Positions 23,101 to 32,956 of a DNA stretch of 60,000 bases are shown here, in pieces. Positions within the stretch are counted from its first letter, which is position 1. Every line of letters starts with the position of its first letter. Origin of the DNA: Branchiostoma floridae (taxonomy: Eukaryota > Chordata > Leptocardii > Amphioxiformes > Branchiostomatidae). The position numbers and the translations under genes were made by a program. The stretch covers positions 7,160,729 through 7,220,728 of the forward strand of contig NC_049979.1 of assembly GCF_000003815.2 (NCBI RefSeq), given 5' to 3'. The notes below the pieces were generated by a model. It made no database searches. It saw only the letters and a program-made list of their open reading frames with translations, and was not told the DNA's origin.

Positions 23101-25285
23101 AGATAGAGGAAACTAACGACCATGTTTGTATAGCCAGTGAAACTCTGGTTGTGGAGTTGAGAAGGGAACGTTGTCACATCCACAAGAAGATTGCCCTTCA
23201 ATCTTTATTTTATTTAACCAACATTGTAGAAATAACATGATAACTTCTTAATTGTGTTGTTTGTACAGATGTGATATGATTACATGGTGATAGCACAATA
23301 GCACAAATGAATAGACTAAACTTCAAAACAAAATCATTGTGATTCAGTCTGGATTTTGCTGTTGTACTTGTACAGGCAGACTGTGAAATGGAGGAAAGGA
23401 GTGTTCAGTCTACTAGTCCATGGTTTGGGTACAGTGATGCCTCCCAAGTAACTGCCCCCCTGTTGCCTGTTGTACTCTTCATGCGCTCACAGAAATTCTT
23501 CCCATTTTAACATGGTACCTGTCAGGTTGATCCAACGCAAGCGAGAGACAGTTGAACCGCAGATGTTCCACAAGCCGTACTGGTGGAACCAGGTCAGTGT
23601 CTTTGCTGGATCTCATGTTTGGTTTGGTTTGGTTTGGTTATACAGATCTCCATTAGTGACTGATATGTCACTATTCTTCCTGGAGTCCGGGTGATCTGTA
23701 GAGAATCACCAATTCTAGACAGAAAGATTTTACACCATCGCACACCGCACCATCGCACGTGTGGGGGTTCTTTAATTTGCCTGGGGTATGGCTCTCCCCA
23801 GACACGGGACCTCCATTTTACGTTCTATCCGAGGGACGGCCCTAGCCGAAGCTAAGTACTCATTTTCACCTGAGGAAAGTGGGGAAAGTGCCTTTCCTAA
23901 GGGCACAAGATCGGTAACACGGCAGCTAGATTTGAACCCCGACCTCTCGGTCACGGTCCGAACACGGTCCCGCTGCGCTACGCGGTCCCAATGTGTTTTA
24001 CATGTAGAGGCATAGAGGAATAGTAGCTTCAGGGTTGCACTAGATTTGACTTTATTGAGTTTGCAACATGGGCAATACAAAGTGGGCACATAGGCAGCAA
24101 GGCTGATAGGTGTTGACCACATACATATTATTAAATATTCCAGAAGTATTACTCAAGCAACTGGATATGATTTTGGAAACAGTCAGACGTTTCAACTAGC
24201 ATCCACTATTTTTCATCAGAGGCTCTGAAGAGCTCTTGTTGGAGAGGGTTTATATATCCTAGCTGTGAATGTAAAAGAGATCTTGTAGAAGAACAGGTTT
24301 ATCCTAAGGCTGTTCTTTAACTACATGCCAGTAGAAGAATAGCTCTTCAGTGAGCTAAATGGGATTGAGATCACTTAATATGCTTTTTTTTCATTTTTGC
24401 CCGCTAGGTGAAGCCTGAAGACATTCTTGACACCGGGTTGGATGACACCAGTGCCAACTGTCGATCCCTGCTCAGCCTCCACCAAGGTATCGCCGTTGTC
24501 GAGGACGTTGAAGAGGGCGGGGCCCCTAAGAAGGAGAATGACGACATGTGGAAGAGGAAACACATGATGGAACTCAGGGAAAAGGCATACAAGTGTGTAA
24601 CCAACGTTTTGTGCCTTCTTCTTGTTGATGTTGTTAATGGGGCAATGCTCTTATCAGATAGTAATGGTGACATTCTTTTCTGAGCAACATGCCTGCTATA
24701 TCCACCAACATTAAGGCAAATCTATCCAGACCAAATAGTGGCACAACTAAAGTCTGAAGACCACCCAGTGGAAGATTAAGCCTGCATGTAGATGGGGAAA
24801 ACACATAATTACTGACCTATTTTCTCCAGTAAACATAAGAAAACCCTCCTTAAGAGAAACCATGTCTGCCTGATATGGTGTGATGGGTGTCTGTAAAGTT
24901 AGCTGTAGAACTGTCAACATGTAGGGATGTACAGTGGATGCTGTTTGCTGCTGTATGCTACATTGAAGCAAGAAGTGGCCCAAACCCGTAAAATACTGGA
25001 CCCACATACAGGCATTACATATGTGCAACCTGTACAAGTATATACTAGTATATGGGCTCAGCAGGACAAGGGTTAAAGGATGTCAATGTGGTACACATCT
25101 CTGATATGTACATTTCATTGTCTCAGTAGACTGAACTTCCACTGTTTCCCCTCCCCAGCTCCAACGAGCCCCAGCTGGTGCGCTGCGAGGTGTGTGACGT
25201 GGAGGTGAACACGCCCAGGGAACTCAAGCTGCACGTCGCGACCCGCAAACATCGCGCCGAGGAGGTCAGACTCTTCGGGGAGTAG
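487..25285 (+). CDS. TDRD9: TDRD9 / spindle-E-like DExH helicase with Tudor domain (5' partial, 35 exons)
   Basis: ATP-dependent RNA helicase of the germline piRNA pathway; family members act in nuage in transposon silencing. Exons: 487-599, 859-967, 1360-1482, 1629-1709, 1948-2106, 2291-2394, 2519-2577, 2986-3043, 3312-3396, 3795-3852, 4005-4109, 4989-5086, 5721-5852, 6546-6708, 12369-12432, 12747-12810, 12997-13041, 13277-13330, 13459-13581, 13994-14101, 14815-14915, 15133-15213, 15989-16099, 16248-16368, 16892-16999, 18401-18517, 19217-19306, 20092-20346, 21103-21302, 21663-21869, 22418-22556, 22965-23080, 23526-23592, 24408-24592, 25159-25285. All have AG acceptors and GT donors and compatible phases; total 3930 bp, in frame to TAG. 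Order: DEXDc, HELICc, HA2/OB-like, Tudor, C2H2 finger. The helicase-HA2-Tudor order separates TDRD9 from other DEAH helicases. Human TDRD9 is about 1380 aa, so roughly 70-100 N-terminal residues lie left of the window. Confidence 0.95.
2291..5086 (+). CDS. TDRD9: TDRD9 helicase domain 2 (motifs IV-VI)
   Basis: Seven exons encode the second RecA lobe. VLVFLPG (motif IV) ends the exon at 2519-2577. [17 protein letters not shown] (motif V) is in 3795-3852. QRKG joins RAGR across the intron between 4109 and 4989 (motif VI QRKGRAGR). Motif spacing is as in DEAH/RHA helicases. Several introns here carry short TIR elements, but none interrupts coding sequence. Confidence 0.95.
2689..2861. mobile_element. 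pogo/Tc1-mariner-type MITE
   Basis: Inverted ends CAGTAGAAGCCA and TGGCTTCTACTG, each followed inward by AATTGCAC/GTGCAATT, flanked by TA on both sides (2687-2688, 2862-2863). CAGTA ends with TA duplication fit pogo/Tigger elements. 173 bp, non-coding, in a TDRD9 intron. Confidence 0.8.
3499..3645. mobile_element. Short TIR element, family A copy 1
   Basis: Terminal inverted repeat TTGTAAATGCA / TGCATTTACAA with an interior containing TTTGCGGTGGTTTTAAGTTC. A second copy with the same ends and shared interior blocks lies at 16648-16854, which supports a dispersed family. Non-coding; in a TDRD9 intron. Confidence 0.65.
5432..5695. mobile_element. MITE with about 49-bp terminal inverted repeats
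   Basis: The left end AAGGTGCACTCTCACTGCAC and the reverse complement of the right end AAGGTGCCCTCTCACTGCAC continue to match for about 49 bp with few differences (both run through CAAGCTTGCG and CTGCAGGGTT). The centre is AT-rich. The right end stops 25 bp before the acceptor of exon 5721. No target duplication is clear. Confidence 0.8.
5721..16368 (+). CDS. TDRD9: TDRD9 HA2/winged-helix and OB-like region
   Basis: Exons 13-24 encode the region C-terminal to the helicase core. Recognisable stretches are [54 protein letters not shown], and [12 protein letters not shown] in exon 13994-14101, as in the HA2 and DUF1605/OB modules of DEAH-type helicases. The block is split by the 5.66-kb intron 6709-12368. 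Exons 12997-13041 and 13277-13330 are only 45 and 54 bp. Confidence 0.92.
5960..6135 (+). repeat. Partial copy of the hAT-like element at 15.6 kb
   Basis: Shares long near-identical blocks with 15697-15865, such as GAAATCTAGACCCTCT, TTTCCTGCATTTTGA and GCTGTTCAATGGCATCTGTT, in the same orientation. Its ends are not preserved. Confidence 0.7.
9711..10404. mobile_element. Element with perfect 24-bp terminal inverted repeats
   Basis: 9711-9734 and 10381-10404 are perfect reverse complements. Both ends are bounded by TA, so a TA target duplication with 22-bp repeats starting GAGTCCATTCC fits the Tc1/mariner superfamily. The 694-bp body has no credible transposase and is AT-rich, with repeated TTTACAAAAAATGGTA at 9956 and 10158; it is likely a non-autonomous relic. 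Confidence 0.85.
10745..11085. repeat. ACGTT-rich segment
   Basis: About ten ACGTT pentamers in 340 bp, several as AACGTTA or TAACGTTAACGTTACC (near 10934, 11040, 11072). It is not a clean tandem array. Function unknown. Confidence 0.4.
13690..13840. repeat. Possible dispersed repeat in TDRD9 intron
   Basis: Contains GTCAAACCTGTACAAGTAAC, GACCACTTTC and later GCGACCACCTGTCC, a pattern I associate with common invertebrate interspersed repeats. No clear ends; weak. Confidence 0.3.
15612..15919. mobile_element. hAT-like non-autonomous element
   Basis: Starts CAGGGTTGTA and ends TACAACCCTG, the CAGGG end typical of hAT elements. The flanking 8-mers CATGGGAT (15604-15611) and CACTGGAT (15920-15927) agree at 6 of 8 positions, fitting a decayed 8-bp hAT target duplication. 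Interior blocks recur at 5960-6135. Confidence 0.75.
16648..16854. mobile_element. Short TIR element, family A copy 2
   Basis: Ends TGTAAATGCATTTAAG and TGCATTTACA, with the interior block TTTGCGGTGTTTTTGAGTT also seen in the copy at 3499-3645. It sits about 40 bp upstream of the Tudor-domain exon at 16892. Non-coding. Confidence 0.65.
16892..20346 (+). CDS. TDRD9: TDRD9 Tudor domain exons
   Basis: Exons 16892-16999, 18401-18517, 19217-19306 and 20092-20346 encode an extended Tudor domain. The entry strand is [11 protein letters not shown]. The core is [15 protein letters not shown] followed by [12 protein letters not shown], giving the F/Y-x-DYGN signature of the methyl-arginine-binding aromatic cage. 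The next exon starts [12 protein letters not shown]. In the piRNA pathway such Tudor domains bind dimethyl-arginine tails of PIWI proteins; the cage residues appear intact. Confidence 0.93.
17060..17313 (-). mobile_element. tRNA-derived SINE
   Basis: Reading the minus strand from about 17313: a tRNA-like head with A box TGGCCGAGTGGGTAGAG and B box GAGTTCGATCCCC about 45 bp later, then an unrelated tail. It cannot be a functional tRNA gene because the acceptor stem and 3' half do not fold. In the TDRD9 intron after the first Tudor exon. Confidence 0.75.
18540..18945. repeat. TACCT/AGGTAC and AGGTCC simple-repeat clusters
   Basis: Runs of GTACCTGTACC, TACCTAAAC and the palindromic CAGGTCCGGACCTG (near 18870). 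The same palindromic core recurs at 22775-22830 inside GGACCTGAACCGGACC. Degenerate hexamer arrays, non-coding. Confidence 0.6.
19317..20045 (+). repeat. Partial tandem duplication around a TDRD9 splice acceptor
   Basis: Copy A (19317-19431) and copy B (19944-20042) share GGGCCAAA..TTGGCTTTA, ATTCTTTGTTTCT and GGTCAGGACCTAA. The acceptor context CCCTTGCACAGTCGATGGA also occurs twice: at about 19919-19937 (decoy) and 20080-20098 (the real acceptor of exon 20092). Confidence 0.75.
20366..20402. repeat. Short foldback after a TDRD9 donor
   Basis: ACCAAGGAGGTTG (20366-20378) and CAACCTCCTTGGT (20390-20402) are perfect inverted repeats around an 11-nt loop, starting 20 nt downstream of the exon 28 donor. 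Possibly a decayed MITE. Confidence 0.6.
21103..24592 (+). CDS. TDRD9: TDRD9 C-terminal region
   Basis: Exons 29-34 encode the region after the Tudor domain. It includes [19 protein letters not shown], a glycine/threonine-rich [20 protein letters not shown], and [21 protein letters not shown] recognise no named domain, but vertebrate TDRD9 also has a long region here. Phases run on correctly into the terminal exon. The N gap at 22092-22191 falls in the intron between 21869 and 22418; an additional exon hidden there is possible but the phase does not require one. Confidence 0.88.
22037..22091 (+). repeat. Dispersed repeat fragment running into the N gap
   Basis: AAGGTTAGACATCCAGGTA matches 2672-2688, and ACTCAAGCAACTGG matches the repeat at 24136. 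The scaffold gap begins directly after it, consistent with a repeat-induced assembly break. Confidence 0.6.
22092..22191. other. 100-N scaffold gap
   Basis: Exactly 100 N, a conventional placeholder for unknown length, inside a TDRD9 intron. Confidence 0.99.
23690..23989 (-). mobile_element. tRNA-derived SINE, second family
   Basis: Minus-strand head from 23989: GCGTAGCGCAGCGGGACC (A box) and GGGGTTCAAATC (B box), followed by a long tail containing GGCACTTTCCCCACTTTCCT and GGTGAAAATGAGTACTTAGC. The low-coordinate tail block GGGTTCTTTAATTTGCC resembles a piece at 15.56 kb. In a TDRD9 intron. Confidence 0.75.
24136..24240 (+). repeat. Dispersed repeat fragment
   Basis: TTACTCAAGCAACTGGATAT continues into GTCAGACGTTTCAACTAGC and TTTTTCATCAGAGG. 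It overlaps the end of the fragment at 22037-22091, so both look like pieces of one family, possibly a retroelement end. Class uncertain. Confidence 0.5.
25159..25285 (+). CDS. TDRD9: TDRD9 terminal exon with C2H2 (U1-type) zinc finger
   Basis: The last 42 residues contain CEVC, then 12 residues, then HVATRKH: C-X2-C-X12-H-X5-H, the U1/matrin-type C2H2 spacing associated with RNA binding. Acceptor CCCCAG at 25153-25158 joins in phase with donor AA|GTGTGT at 24592/24593. Stop TAG is 25283-25285. The finger is not in the domain order I recall for TDRD9 (DEXDc, HELICc, HA2, Tudor). Confidence 0.88.
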
Positions 25286-25315
25286 CAACACTTTCAGGGC
25301 AACATACAACAACAC

Positions 25316-25462
25316 TAGCCTCCATAGCAGGCTCTCTGGGGCCTTTTTTCGTCTCATAATACACTTTTGCTGGCCATTTCTTTTTCTACTGGGTCCGGCA
25401 ATCAGCAACCTAGGTGTATTATGAGCCGAAAAAGGGCCCCAGAGAGCCTGCTACGGAGGCTA
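25316..25462. mobile_element. 147-bp foldback MITE with 9-bp target duplication, in TDRD9 3' UTR
   Basis: Arms 25316-25364 and 25414-25462 (49 bp each) are inverted repeats with about three mismatches around a 49-bp centre. Perfect direct repeats CAACAACAC at 25307-25315 and 25463-25471 flank it. A 9-10 bp target duplication is characteristic of Mutator-like elements. The element is non-coding and would fold into a long hairpin in TDRD9 mRNA. Confidence 0.9.
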
Positions 25463-26539
25463 CAACAACACATGGAGATGTAGATGTTATAAAGTGATCC
25501 TGATTGACCTGCATTTGATCCGGAGTTTGTCATCAAAGGCAAGCACTGAAACCTAGTAGCAATTACCACGATACAGTGATCATGTATAACAGTAGTAACA
25601 CTTATTTGATAGGTATAGTCTGTCTATTTGTGGCCTCCTCCACTGGAAAGAGTCTTTACATGACTGAACAGCATGCATGCGTGACAATTTCAGAAGCATT
25701 ATTTTGTATTACTGACACTTAAAACTTAAGGAAAAAGACGACTTAATCAACATTAGCATTAGCACTTAAGCCAAAGAACAATGACAAAAGATCATGTGCC
25801 AGTTTGTCAATTTGGTAGCAGGACAGGCTTTCTGCATGCACTTTCACTGTTGCTTTGTCAATGATGACTTTTACATAGTTTTGGTCCATTCACATCATGG
25901 CACCGCCAAGCCCTTGGTGGCCATGTCAGGAGAATGGTTTACCTCAGGTTTAAGTCTGTGTGCAAAGGTGTGCAGACATGAATCTATGTTCTAAATTCTT
26001 ATCAACTTTGTTCACTTGTTTTTGATATGTAGCTTTAGTTGTGTTTTTTTTTACACTGTAACCTTACAATATGTTACTGAGTTGTTCAGTAAAGAAGATT
26101 GATATGACGGAATCTAGTCCTTAACATCTAGGAAGATAAAACATTATTCTCCAAAAACTCTTTGCCTGTTGCACATTCCAGGTCAGTTGCACTGAAGGGC
26201 ATTTTCTCCTCTATATCAACTAAAGGTGTAGGTAGGCTTTCTTCTATAGATTTGCTGGTAGTAAAACTATTCTTATGACATTTGATTGGTAGAAGGTAGT
26301 TTCCTGTGACCAGGGACCATGTATATTGATGATCATGACCAATCAGAAGACTACTCATTTTGAGGACCAAAAACCTTTTGTACAAAATCTTTACGTTTGA
26401 AAAGAAGTATTTATTTTCTACTGAAGTTTTTTCAGTTACAAGTACTGTTTTTGTAGTTTTGTATGGAAAGTACTAAAAGATACTGACATATGTAGATAGA
26501 CATGTCACCTTTTGTTATTGTTAACTTTGTTGCTACCAG

Positions 26540-26545
26540 AATAAA
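26540..26545 (+). terminator. Probable TDRD9 poly(A) signal
   Basis: AATAAA about 1.25 kb after the stop, followed within 40 bp by a GT/T-rich stretch typical of a downstream element. Chosen over weaker upstream AT-rich candidates; unproven without transcripts. Confidence 0.55.
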
Positions 26546-26559
26546 TCTGGGATATTATG

Positions 26560-27540
26560 CCTCATATGTTTCTCTGTGTCACTGTTTGTCACTTACCTAT
26601 CCTTTATGTCATCCGGTGTGGGACAGAAGGCTGTGATCTCTTTTCTCCACTGGGGTCTGTTCTGTGCCAAGGATCCTCATTGCCTCTAGATCTCGAGACA
26701 CAATGCATCTCCAGGTTCTTACTAGTATGTTTGTTTGTTTATGCCTTTATTTCGACTCGATAAATACTCCATCGGCCTTATAGGGTGCCCTTGGTTCCTT
26801 TTCCCCTCTGGAGCCCAACACAGCAACTTTGTCATCCATAGAACATGGCCCAGTTATTTTAGTCTTATGGTGGATATTTCAGCTGACAAGTTTCTTGTTT
26901 TTTCAAACTGACCTGTAGCATGTTGTTTTCTCCATATACCACTACTGATCTATGAGTGTTGAGTTGACCATGGGGGAAGGGTTACTAGAGGATGTTTACT
27001 TCACATCTGGAGGTAAAATTTGCATTACTTAAGTCTTATTAGGTAATCTTTGAAATAACATCTAGATTTGAAAGCTTAAGTGAAAAAAGACTTCTATAAA
27101 TCCCAACTGCCTTGACTGCAGGTATGTGTGTTGAATTGCTTTCTTTCTTTTTATCATAACTACACATTGCCTCTTGTTAACACATTTAATCCCATGGACC
27201 TAAGCTGGGATGCTGAAGTATCAGTGTTTAATCAGAAACACTCCATCCTTTGAATCCGGCGCATCCCCCTTGAGTAACAACACAGCTGCAATACTGGAGT
27301 GGACATACTTAACTCATCACTGGCCAGGGTTATAGGATTTGGTGCAGATGGCTGATTCTCCTTTGAGGAAATACTGTGATCTACATGACTGTAAGATCTC
27401 ACAAGGCTCATTGGGCAAAGAAATAAACAATATCTTGTATAACAGATTGAAGTACTGGTGGGGGGGGGGGGGGTGTTTACACAACCTCATGTAAAGGAAG
27501 GTTTGGTTCAACACACTTCAGATTATATCACATTATAGTA
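26560..27540. other. Intergenic space between convergent TDRD9 and SRF
   Basis: No coding signal. Contains a homopolymer G run near 27460-27477. Bounded by candidate poly(A) signals of the two convergent genes. Confidence 0.55.
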
Positions 27541-27546
27541 TTTATT
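27541..27546 (-). terminator. Probable SRF poly(A) signal
   Basis: TTTATT on the plus strand is AATAAA on the minus strand. Followed downstream on the minus strand by a GT-rich GAAGTGTGTTG. It implies an SRF 3' UTR of about 1.25 kb (27.53-28.80 kb). Confidence 0.5.
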
Positions 27547-28800
27547 TGACATGACTTAAATACAAAGCACTGTACAGTAACAAGTCAGCAAGTACTGTGA
27601 TCACCATTTCCTTTTTTGTACATTATTTAACAACACTGTGTCCTTTCTGCATTGACCAACATCAATCTCTGCTGGATGCACATCAATTCTAACTATGGAT
27701 CACTGAAATAGAAAATAAAATAAACTGATAAGGGAGACTAATTCCCTAAGGTCACCAACCAGCCTTTTTTTTTTAAAGTGACAACACACTTCTTTCTACA
27801 ACTTCTTGGGCTACACAAATTCTATGATTCATCACCTTTGAATTTAAAACATTGAATATACAAGTGTAAAGGGTATCTGGAAGTGAATTCAAGGAATTCA
27901 TCAATGCTTAATTTACTGATATTTTCCATGTCATGTCATTCTGATTCAATATTATCTACTGAAGTCGGGACTGAAGAAAAAACAGGTACAGATTCTGTAG
28001 CTGAACTCTTTTACAATCCTTGAAGAGAGGACATGGGCAGGCATGTTTTCAGGAAAGCCATTTTACATACTATATGATGTCAACAAGCCATGTGAATATG
28101 GCATTTCATAGCTGTAAACAACATTTGAACTCGCATATGTACATTTACTGATACTTGTTTTGTCTAAACAACACCAATAATTAAGTTATATAATAAGATA
28201 CTGTGTTCTTACATGTTCAACATTACATGTCGATGCTTTAACTCCTCTTTCTGCACATTACTCAATTATCTATTATTACTTATATTAGAAATGGAAATAC
28301 TTTCTATAATACATATTTACAAGTGACTTGTGCAGCAAAAACATATGTCTAAACAGTTCTATATTTAGTACTAGTATGCAGCAGTAACATGCCTACTGTA
28401 TGTATCTGACTGGCCATTTCTTTACTTGAACATTTTACCATTCTGACAGGTATTCTGCATTTGCAGTTAGCAAGTTATTGTCTTCTTGCTCAGAAAATGG
28501 GCAACAACAGAGAAACAGACTGTCCAGTCAGGAAAGTCATGGGATAGCAACAAATTGAAATAATGCTTGAATATGAAATTCTCCAACCTTTTTTTTTTTT
28601 TGCAAATCAGCACCAAATTTTGATTCAGACTTGATGGTCTTTAATGTGTTTCTCAAGGATTCAAGAAACTAGTTTGTGTATGTATACAACTTAAACAGAC
28701 AACAGAGAGAGCAAACATATGCATGGATCATGCCATCTTCATCTGACTGCTTTAGGAATAGCATGCAACACACTTGGTCCCAGCAACTTTCATATCAACT

Positions 28801-31800
28801 CTAGGACGCCGCTGATGTCCGTGTACTTTCTTTGCTCGTCTGTGTCTCGGCTGTCTGTGTGTGCAGGACAGGAGTCACGCTGTTGCTGGAGGACTCAGTG
28901 GAGGGCGTGGCTGCCACTACCATCTGCAACCGAACACCATTGGTCAGCAGCCAGCCAATCGGGGGAGAGAGGACAGCGACAGCAGACCACATGACATGAC
29001 AGGCCAGAGCCAACCGGCCATTGAGGAGGGGAATGACATGACTAACTACCCAATCAAAGGACACGATTGGACCAGCCAATCAAACGGGACTAGGGTGATT
29101 GACGGGCGTGTAAGGGCGGGTGACTCAGGATGAGGTTCTGATTTCGGATGCCTGGAGAAAATTAAGACAGCAAGAAAGAAAAAAAGGAACAAACATATTT
29201 TTAAGTGGACAGAAACTAAAGAAAGGAAGGGCTAAAGAGATTGATGAAAATGTAAAAGGAGAACAAAGTGGTGCAAACAACACTCACGATGATCAATGAA
29301 AGCAACAACATCAAGTCTTGTTCAAGGATACATGAATGACTCACAAGAGAAACACACACCACAATGACAGTACAAGATAGGGTAGATAAAATCCCATACA
29401 TGCAAATCACTGTCACAAAAGACAAGTACTCTGTTTGAAATATCATCCACAGGACAGTTGTTACATATTATGACCCCATACCAGCCTTACATTTTCAAGG
29501 ACGATACCAATCATTCAAATCTCAGGCATGTGGTAGCCACATCCTGATTGGACTGTTGATAAAACCCAACCCCACATTTGTACTGTGCACCAGGCATGCA
29601 TTACGCTTCACTACTGGTGTTAGTCTATGAGAACAGCACACACACACACCACAGAAGAGGTTAAGTAAGTGTACTTACAAGGTGTCTCACCTGTGTGGGC
29701 TGAAGCGGCTGGAGAGAGACTGTCGGCATCTGAATCTGCACGGGCGTGGTCGGTGCCAGCACCACCTGTTGTACGCCACCTGCTGCACCTGCCGACAATC
29801 ACACACACTTCGTACGGGACAACACGGCTGCTACTACACTAATGTGTCCGGTTAGTGGAGGCAGAGAGTGCTCAGAGCAAGATTTTAGACACTTGCCAGT
29901 GTCTATGTTTTTTTTAGGTAATTTGAAAGTGTAGGTTGTGCAAGTAGACAGCCAGATTTGGGCCAATGGAGCAGTCTTATGTACAGAAGAAGGCTTTCTG
30001 CAATGATCGTTTTTGCACAAGGTTGAAAAATGGGAGGCAGGTAGATGAACAATGGAAGTAGAAGTTGCCACAGACAGAAGGAGGGGGAAGTCATAGATGA
30101 ATGGAAGGGACATGAAAGGGACAAAGTTCATGAAACTCCAATGTTTTGAATATATTATTTGGATTTGATTTAAAAATTAGAGTCAATAAGTCACTGTCAT
30201 TCTTGGAGTGACAAGACATACAAATATATTTTTCAAAAGCTTTAAATAAATGTCATTTTTTCTCCAAAAGGCTTAAATAAGGATTATCAATTTTCTTTGA
30301 AAACTTTAAATAATGAAAATTAATATTTTCTGAAGGGTTTGAATAAGGACAATTAATTTAGGGGGGACTTGACTGATGGATGACTTTACATGATATAAGG
30401 GAGAATGTTGAGGGTTGGTCGAGGAACACATGCAAACTGACAAGACTACAGCACACAGAAGACTGAGGACAACGGAAAGAGACGTGCACAGAAAAAACCA
30501 TAAGGCTACACAGAAAGGAACTTTGGCTACAGAAAATCCACAATGCAATGCTAGCACTTGTTTACAAGTAATATGAAGAAGGATAGAAAAAGTATACGGA
30601 GCAAGGGTACAGAAAATATACAGAGAACACATGCAGGAACAGCGACAGGCAATATGTAGCCAGAAAAGTCAGACAGTTCTTGTCTTGTATGTAGATCATG
30701 ACTTCATTTTATAACAACAAGTTCAAGTTTTATCTAAATTCAGATCCATACTATGTCAGTTATTTAGTTACCATTAAAACAAGGTGCGCTTCTCAGACAA
30801 ATCATTAAGAACACCACACCATAAAACCCCTGGTTCTAAACTTGAGTACTATTATCTGAGACTTCCTGGTCACTATAAACATTACTTCTGATTCAGTGGT
30901 CAGAATTTGCAAGTATTTCGTTGTAGTCCTGTCTTAGAACCAAGGATCTTTGTAGGTGAGGTCCAAGAATAGGTGTTACTTGCTTCATACATCTCCTTTC
31001 CAGCCATGCTTTACATCAAAATTGTGCCTTTGTATCTGCAGACAAAGTTATCATCTCACCTTGATCTTGGACTTGTTGTTGTGGAACTGGGATGGCGGAG
31101 GGGCCCTGGGGATAGTTTAGTACCACTCCTGCCTCTGTCATGGACGTAGGAGCCGCGTACACGACACCCTGGGGGGTCTGGTACATCACGTGGCCCGTCA
31201 GTGTGCTGCTGCCGCTTGTTGGTGCCATACTGGTACCTGTCAGGACAAGAAGTGGAGAACAATTTGTAACACATCCACAAAGTAATGAAAGTTCTGCTGT
31301 TGTGACCTACTGTGTATGGCCACTTTGGCTTTGACTACTATCGAACAAACATCAGAACACTTTTACAGAACCCCACCAGGACATTGGATCTCTTAGCTTG
31401 AAGAGAGCAAAATCCAATTTTTTTACTGTAATCCCTACCACTAGATTAATAAAATCTGAGCTGACCAAAGTCACAACTCCGTGTACCAGATATCTGATCC
31501 AGATACCCTCAAAGCAGGGTTTGATCAGTAAATTAAGAATAGAATAGAATGAAATAGAATAGAATAGAACTCCTGACTTACTGGTGCTCTGGTTGTTGAT
31601 GATGGGGCTGGAGTCTTGCTGGCTGTCTCCTCCTCCTGCCTGAGTCATGGTGTAGACCACAGACTGCTGATGGCTCTGACTTCCACCTGAACAACCAGAA
31701 CAACAACAACACATTAGTCATCAATACAAGCAACTCAAGTTTACCCATTCATCTATCTCCTAATACAGAAACCAATGCAGTATTTTTGCTAAAATGCTAT

Positions 31801-31914
31801 CTTGGGATCATAGGAAGAAGGTTACGTTAGTATTGAGCTGAAATGTGTTTGAACTTTGAGATAAGATAATCTTACTTGTGAAGGCAGGCTGGCCGTTGAC
31901 CCTGTAGACCATCT

Positions 31915-31945
<31 letters not shown>

Positions 31946-32956
31946 AATCTGTTGAGACTGTGAGGTGCCCTGTTGTACCTGGCTCAGCAGGGGAGTACCT
32001 ACAGGGTACAGGAGGTACAGGGTATCTTCAGTACAAGAGCTCAAATGTTACATCCAAACAATCATTGGAAGCCATACCAGTGACATGACACAGATATGAC
32101 TATCGTAAAACACTCTTGTGGCATAAAGATTCACAAGACCTGAATATTTCTGTCAGTATTCAAGTGAAACGATTAGCTTTGAGGTCAAATTACTGTGAAT
32201 AGTCAGGAATTTTTTTTTCAATTGTAACACTGATAGTGATTTGAGTTCAATAACTTCAAATACTTCAACACCTCAGGTACCAGACAGTTCATCTGCAGTC
32301 TATTAATAGTTTCAAGTTCAACAGTGTGTTGACTTCAACCCTCAGATACAGACATAGCACGTTTTGTAGGCTATACTTAGAAACTTCTATCAGGAACCTT
32401 TCAGTTACATCAGGCTATATATAACTCGCATATCAATAGCCTTTGTCTTTAAATAGCACTTGACTTAAACCAATGAAAGCTCCTTGCGCACATAAAAGTC
32501 AGAGAGTTCATGAGCATGGTCTCAAATCAAGTTCTAGGAGATGAAAAAGACTTACTGAGACACTGAAAATTTAGAATTCACTCTTACTTAAGACCATGTA
32601 TGGATTTTTAAGATTAGGTACGGATTTTTTTTCATTTCCAACCACCATACTCACTGGTACTATACCTGACAAAATCTGAATGTCTTAATCATTGTTTATT
32701 TTGTCCCCATTTCAGAGGGAAATTTGACCGAGACTGTACCTGGAGGGAGCACGGCTGTGAAGCTGCCAGGGATCTGCATGGTGGGGGTGGTCTTGCCGCC
32801 ACCTGCCGTGGTCGACACAGGTGCCATGTAGCTGGTGATGGGGAAACCGGCGCTGCCCATCTGGATGCTGGTCGCCGTGTTCACCGCGGGTCCTCCCGGC
32901 CCGTCTCCGCTGGCTCCCGGAACGTTCGCTACCGTGAACATGGTCGGCTTCTGCAT
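28801..32956 (-). CDS. SRF: SRF C-terminal activation-region exons
   Basis: Six exons. 32740-32956 starts MQKPTMFTVANVPG. 31876-31998 contains 11 consecutive Q after QQI. 31582-31686 has SVVYTMTQAGGGDSQQDSSP. 31060-31236 has STLTGHVMYQTPQGVVYAAP. 29691-29788 has QQVVLAPTTPVQIQMPTV. 28801-28923 is Ser/Thr-rich and ends TSAAS. Composition matches a Q/S/T-rich transactivation domain. The last exon depends on acceptor GGTTGCAG|ATG at 28923; the intron before it stays open in the same frame for about 50 codons, so an alternative C-terminus is possible. Confidence 0.9.

Noticed and set aside
23880-23989. Candidate tRNA gene
   Set aside because: Same reasoning: only the tRNA-like head of a SINE is present.
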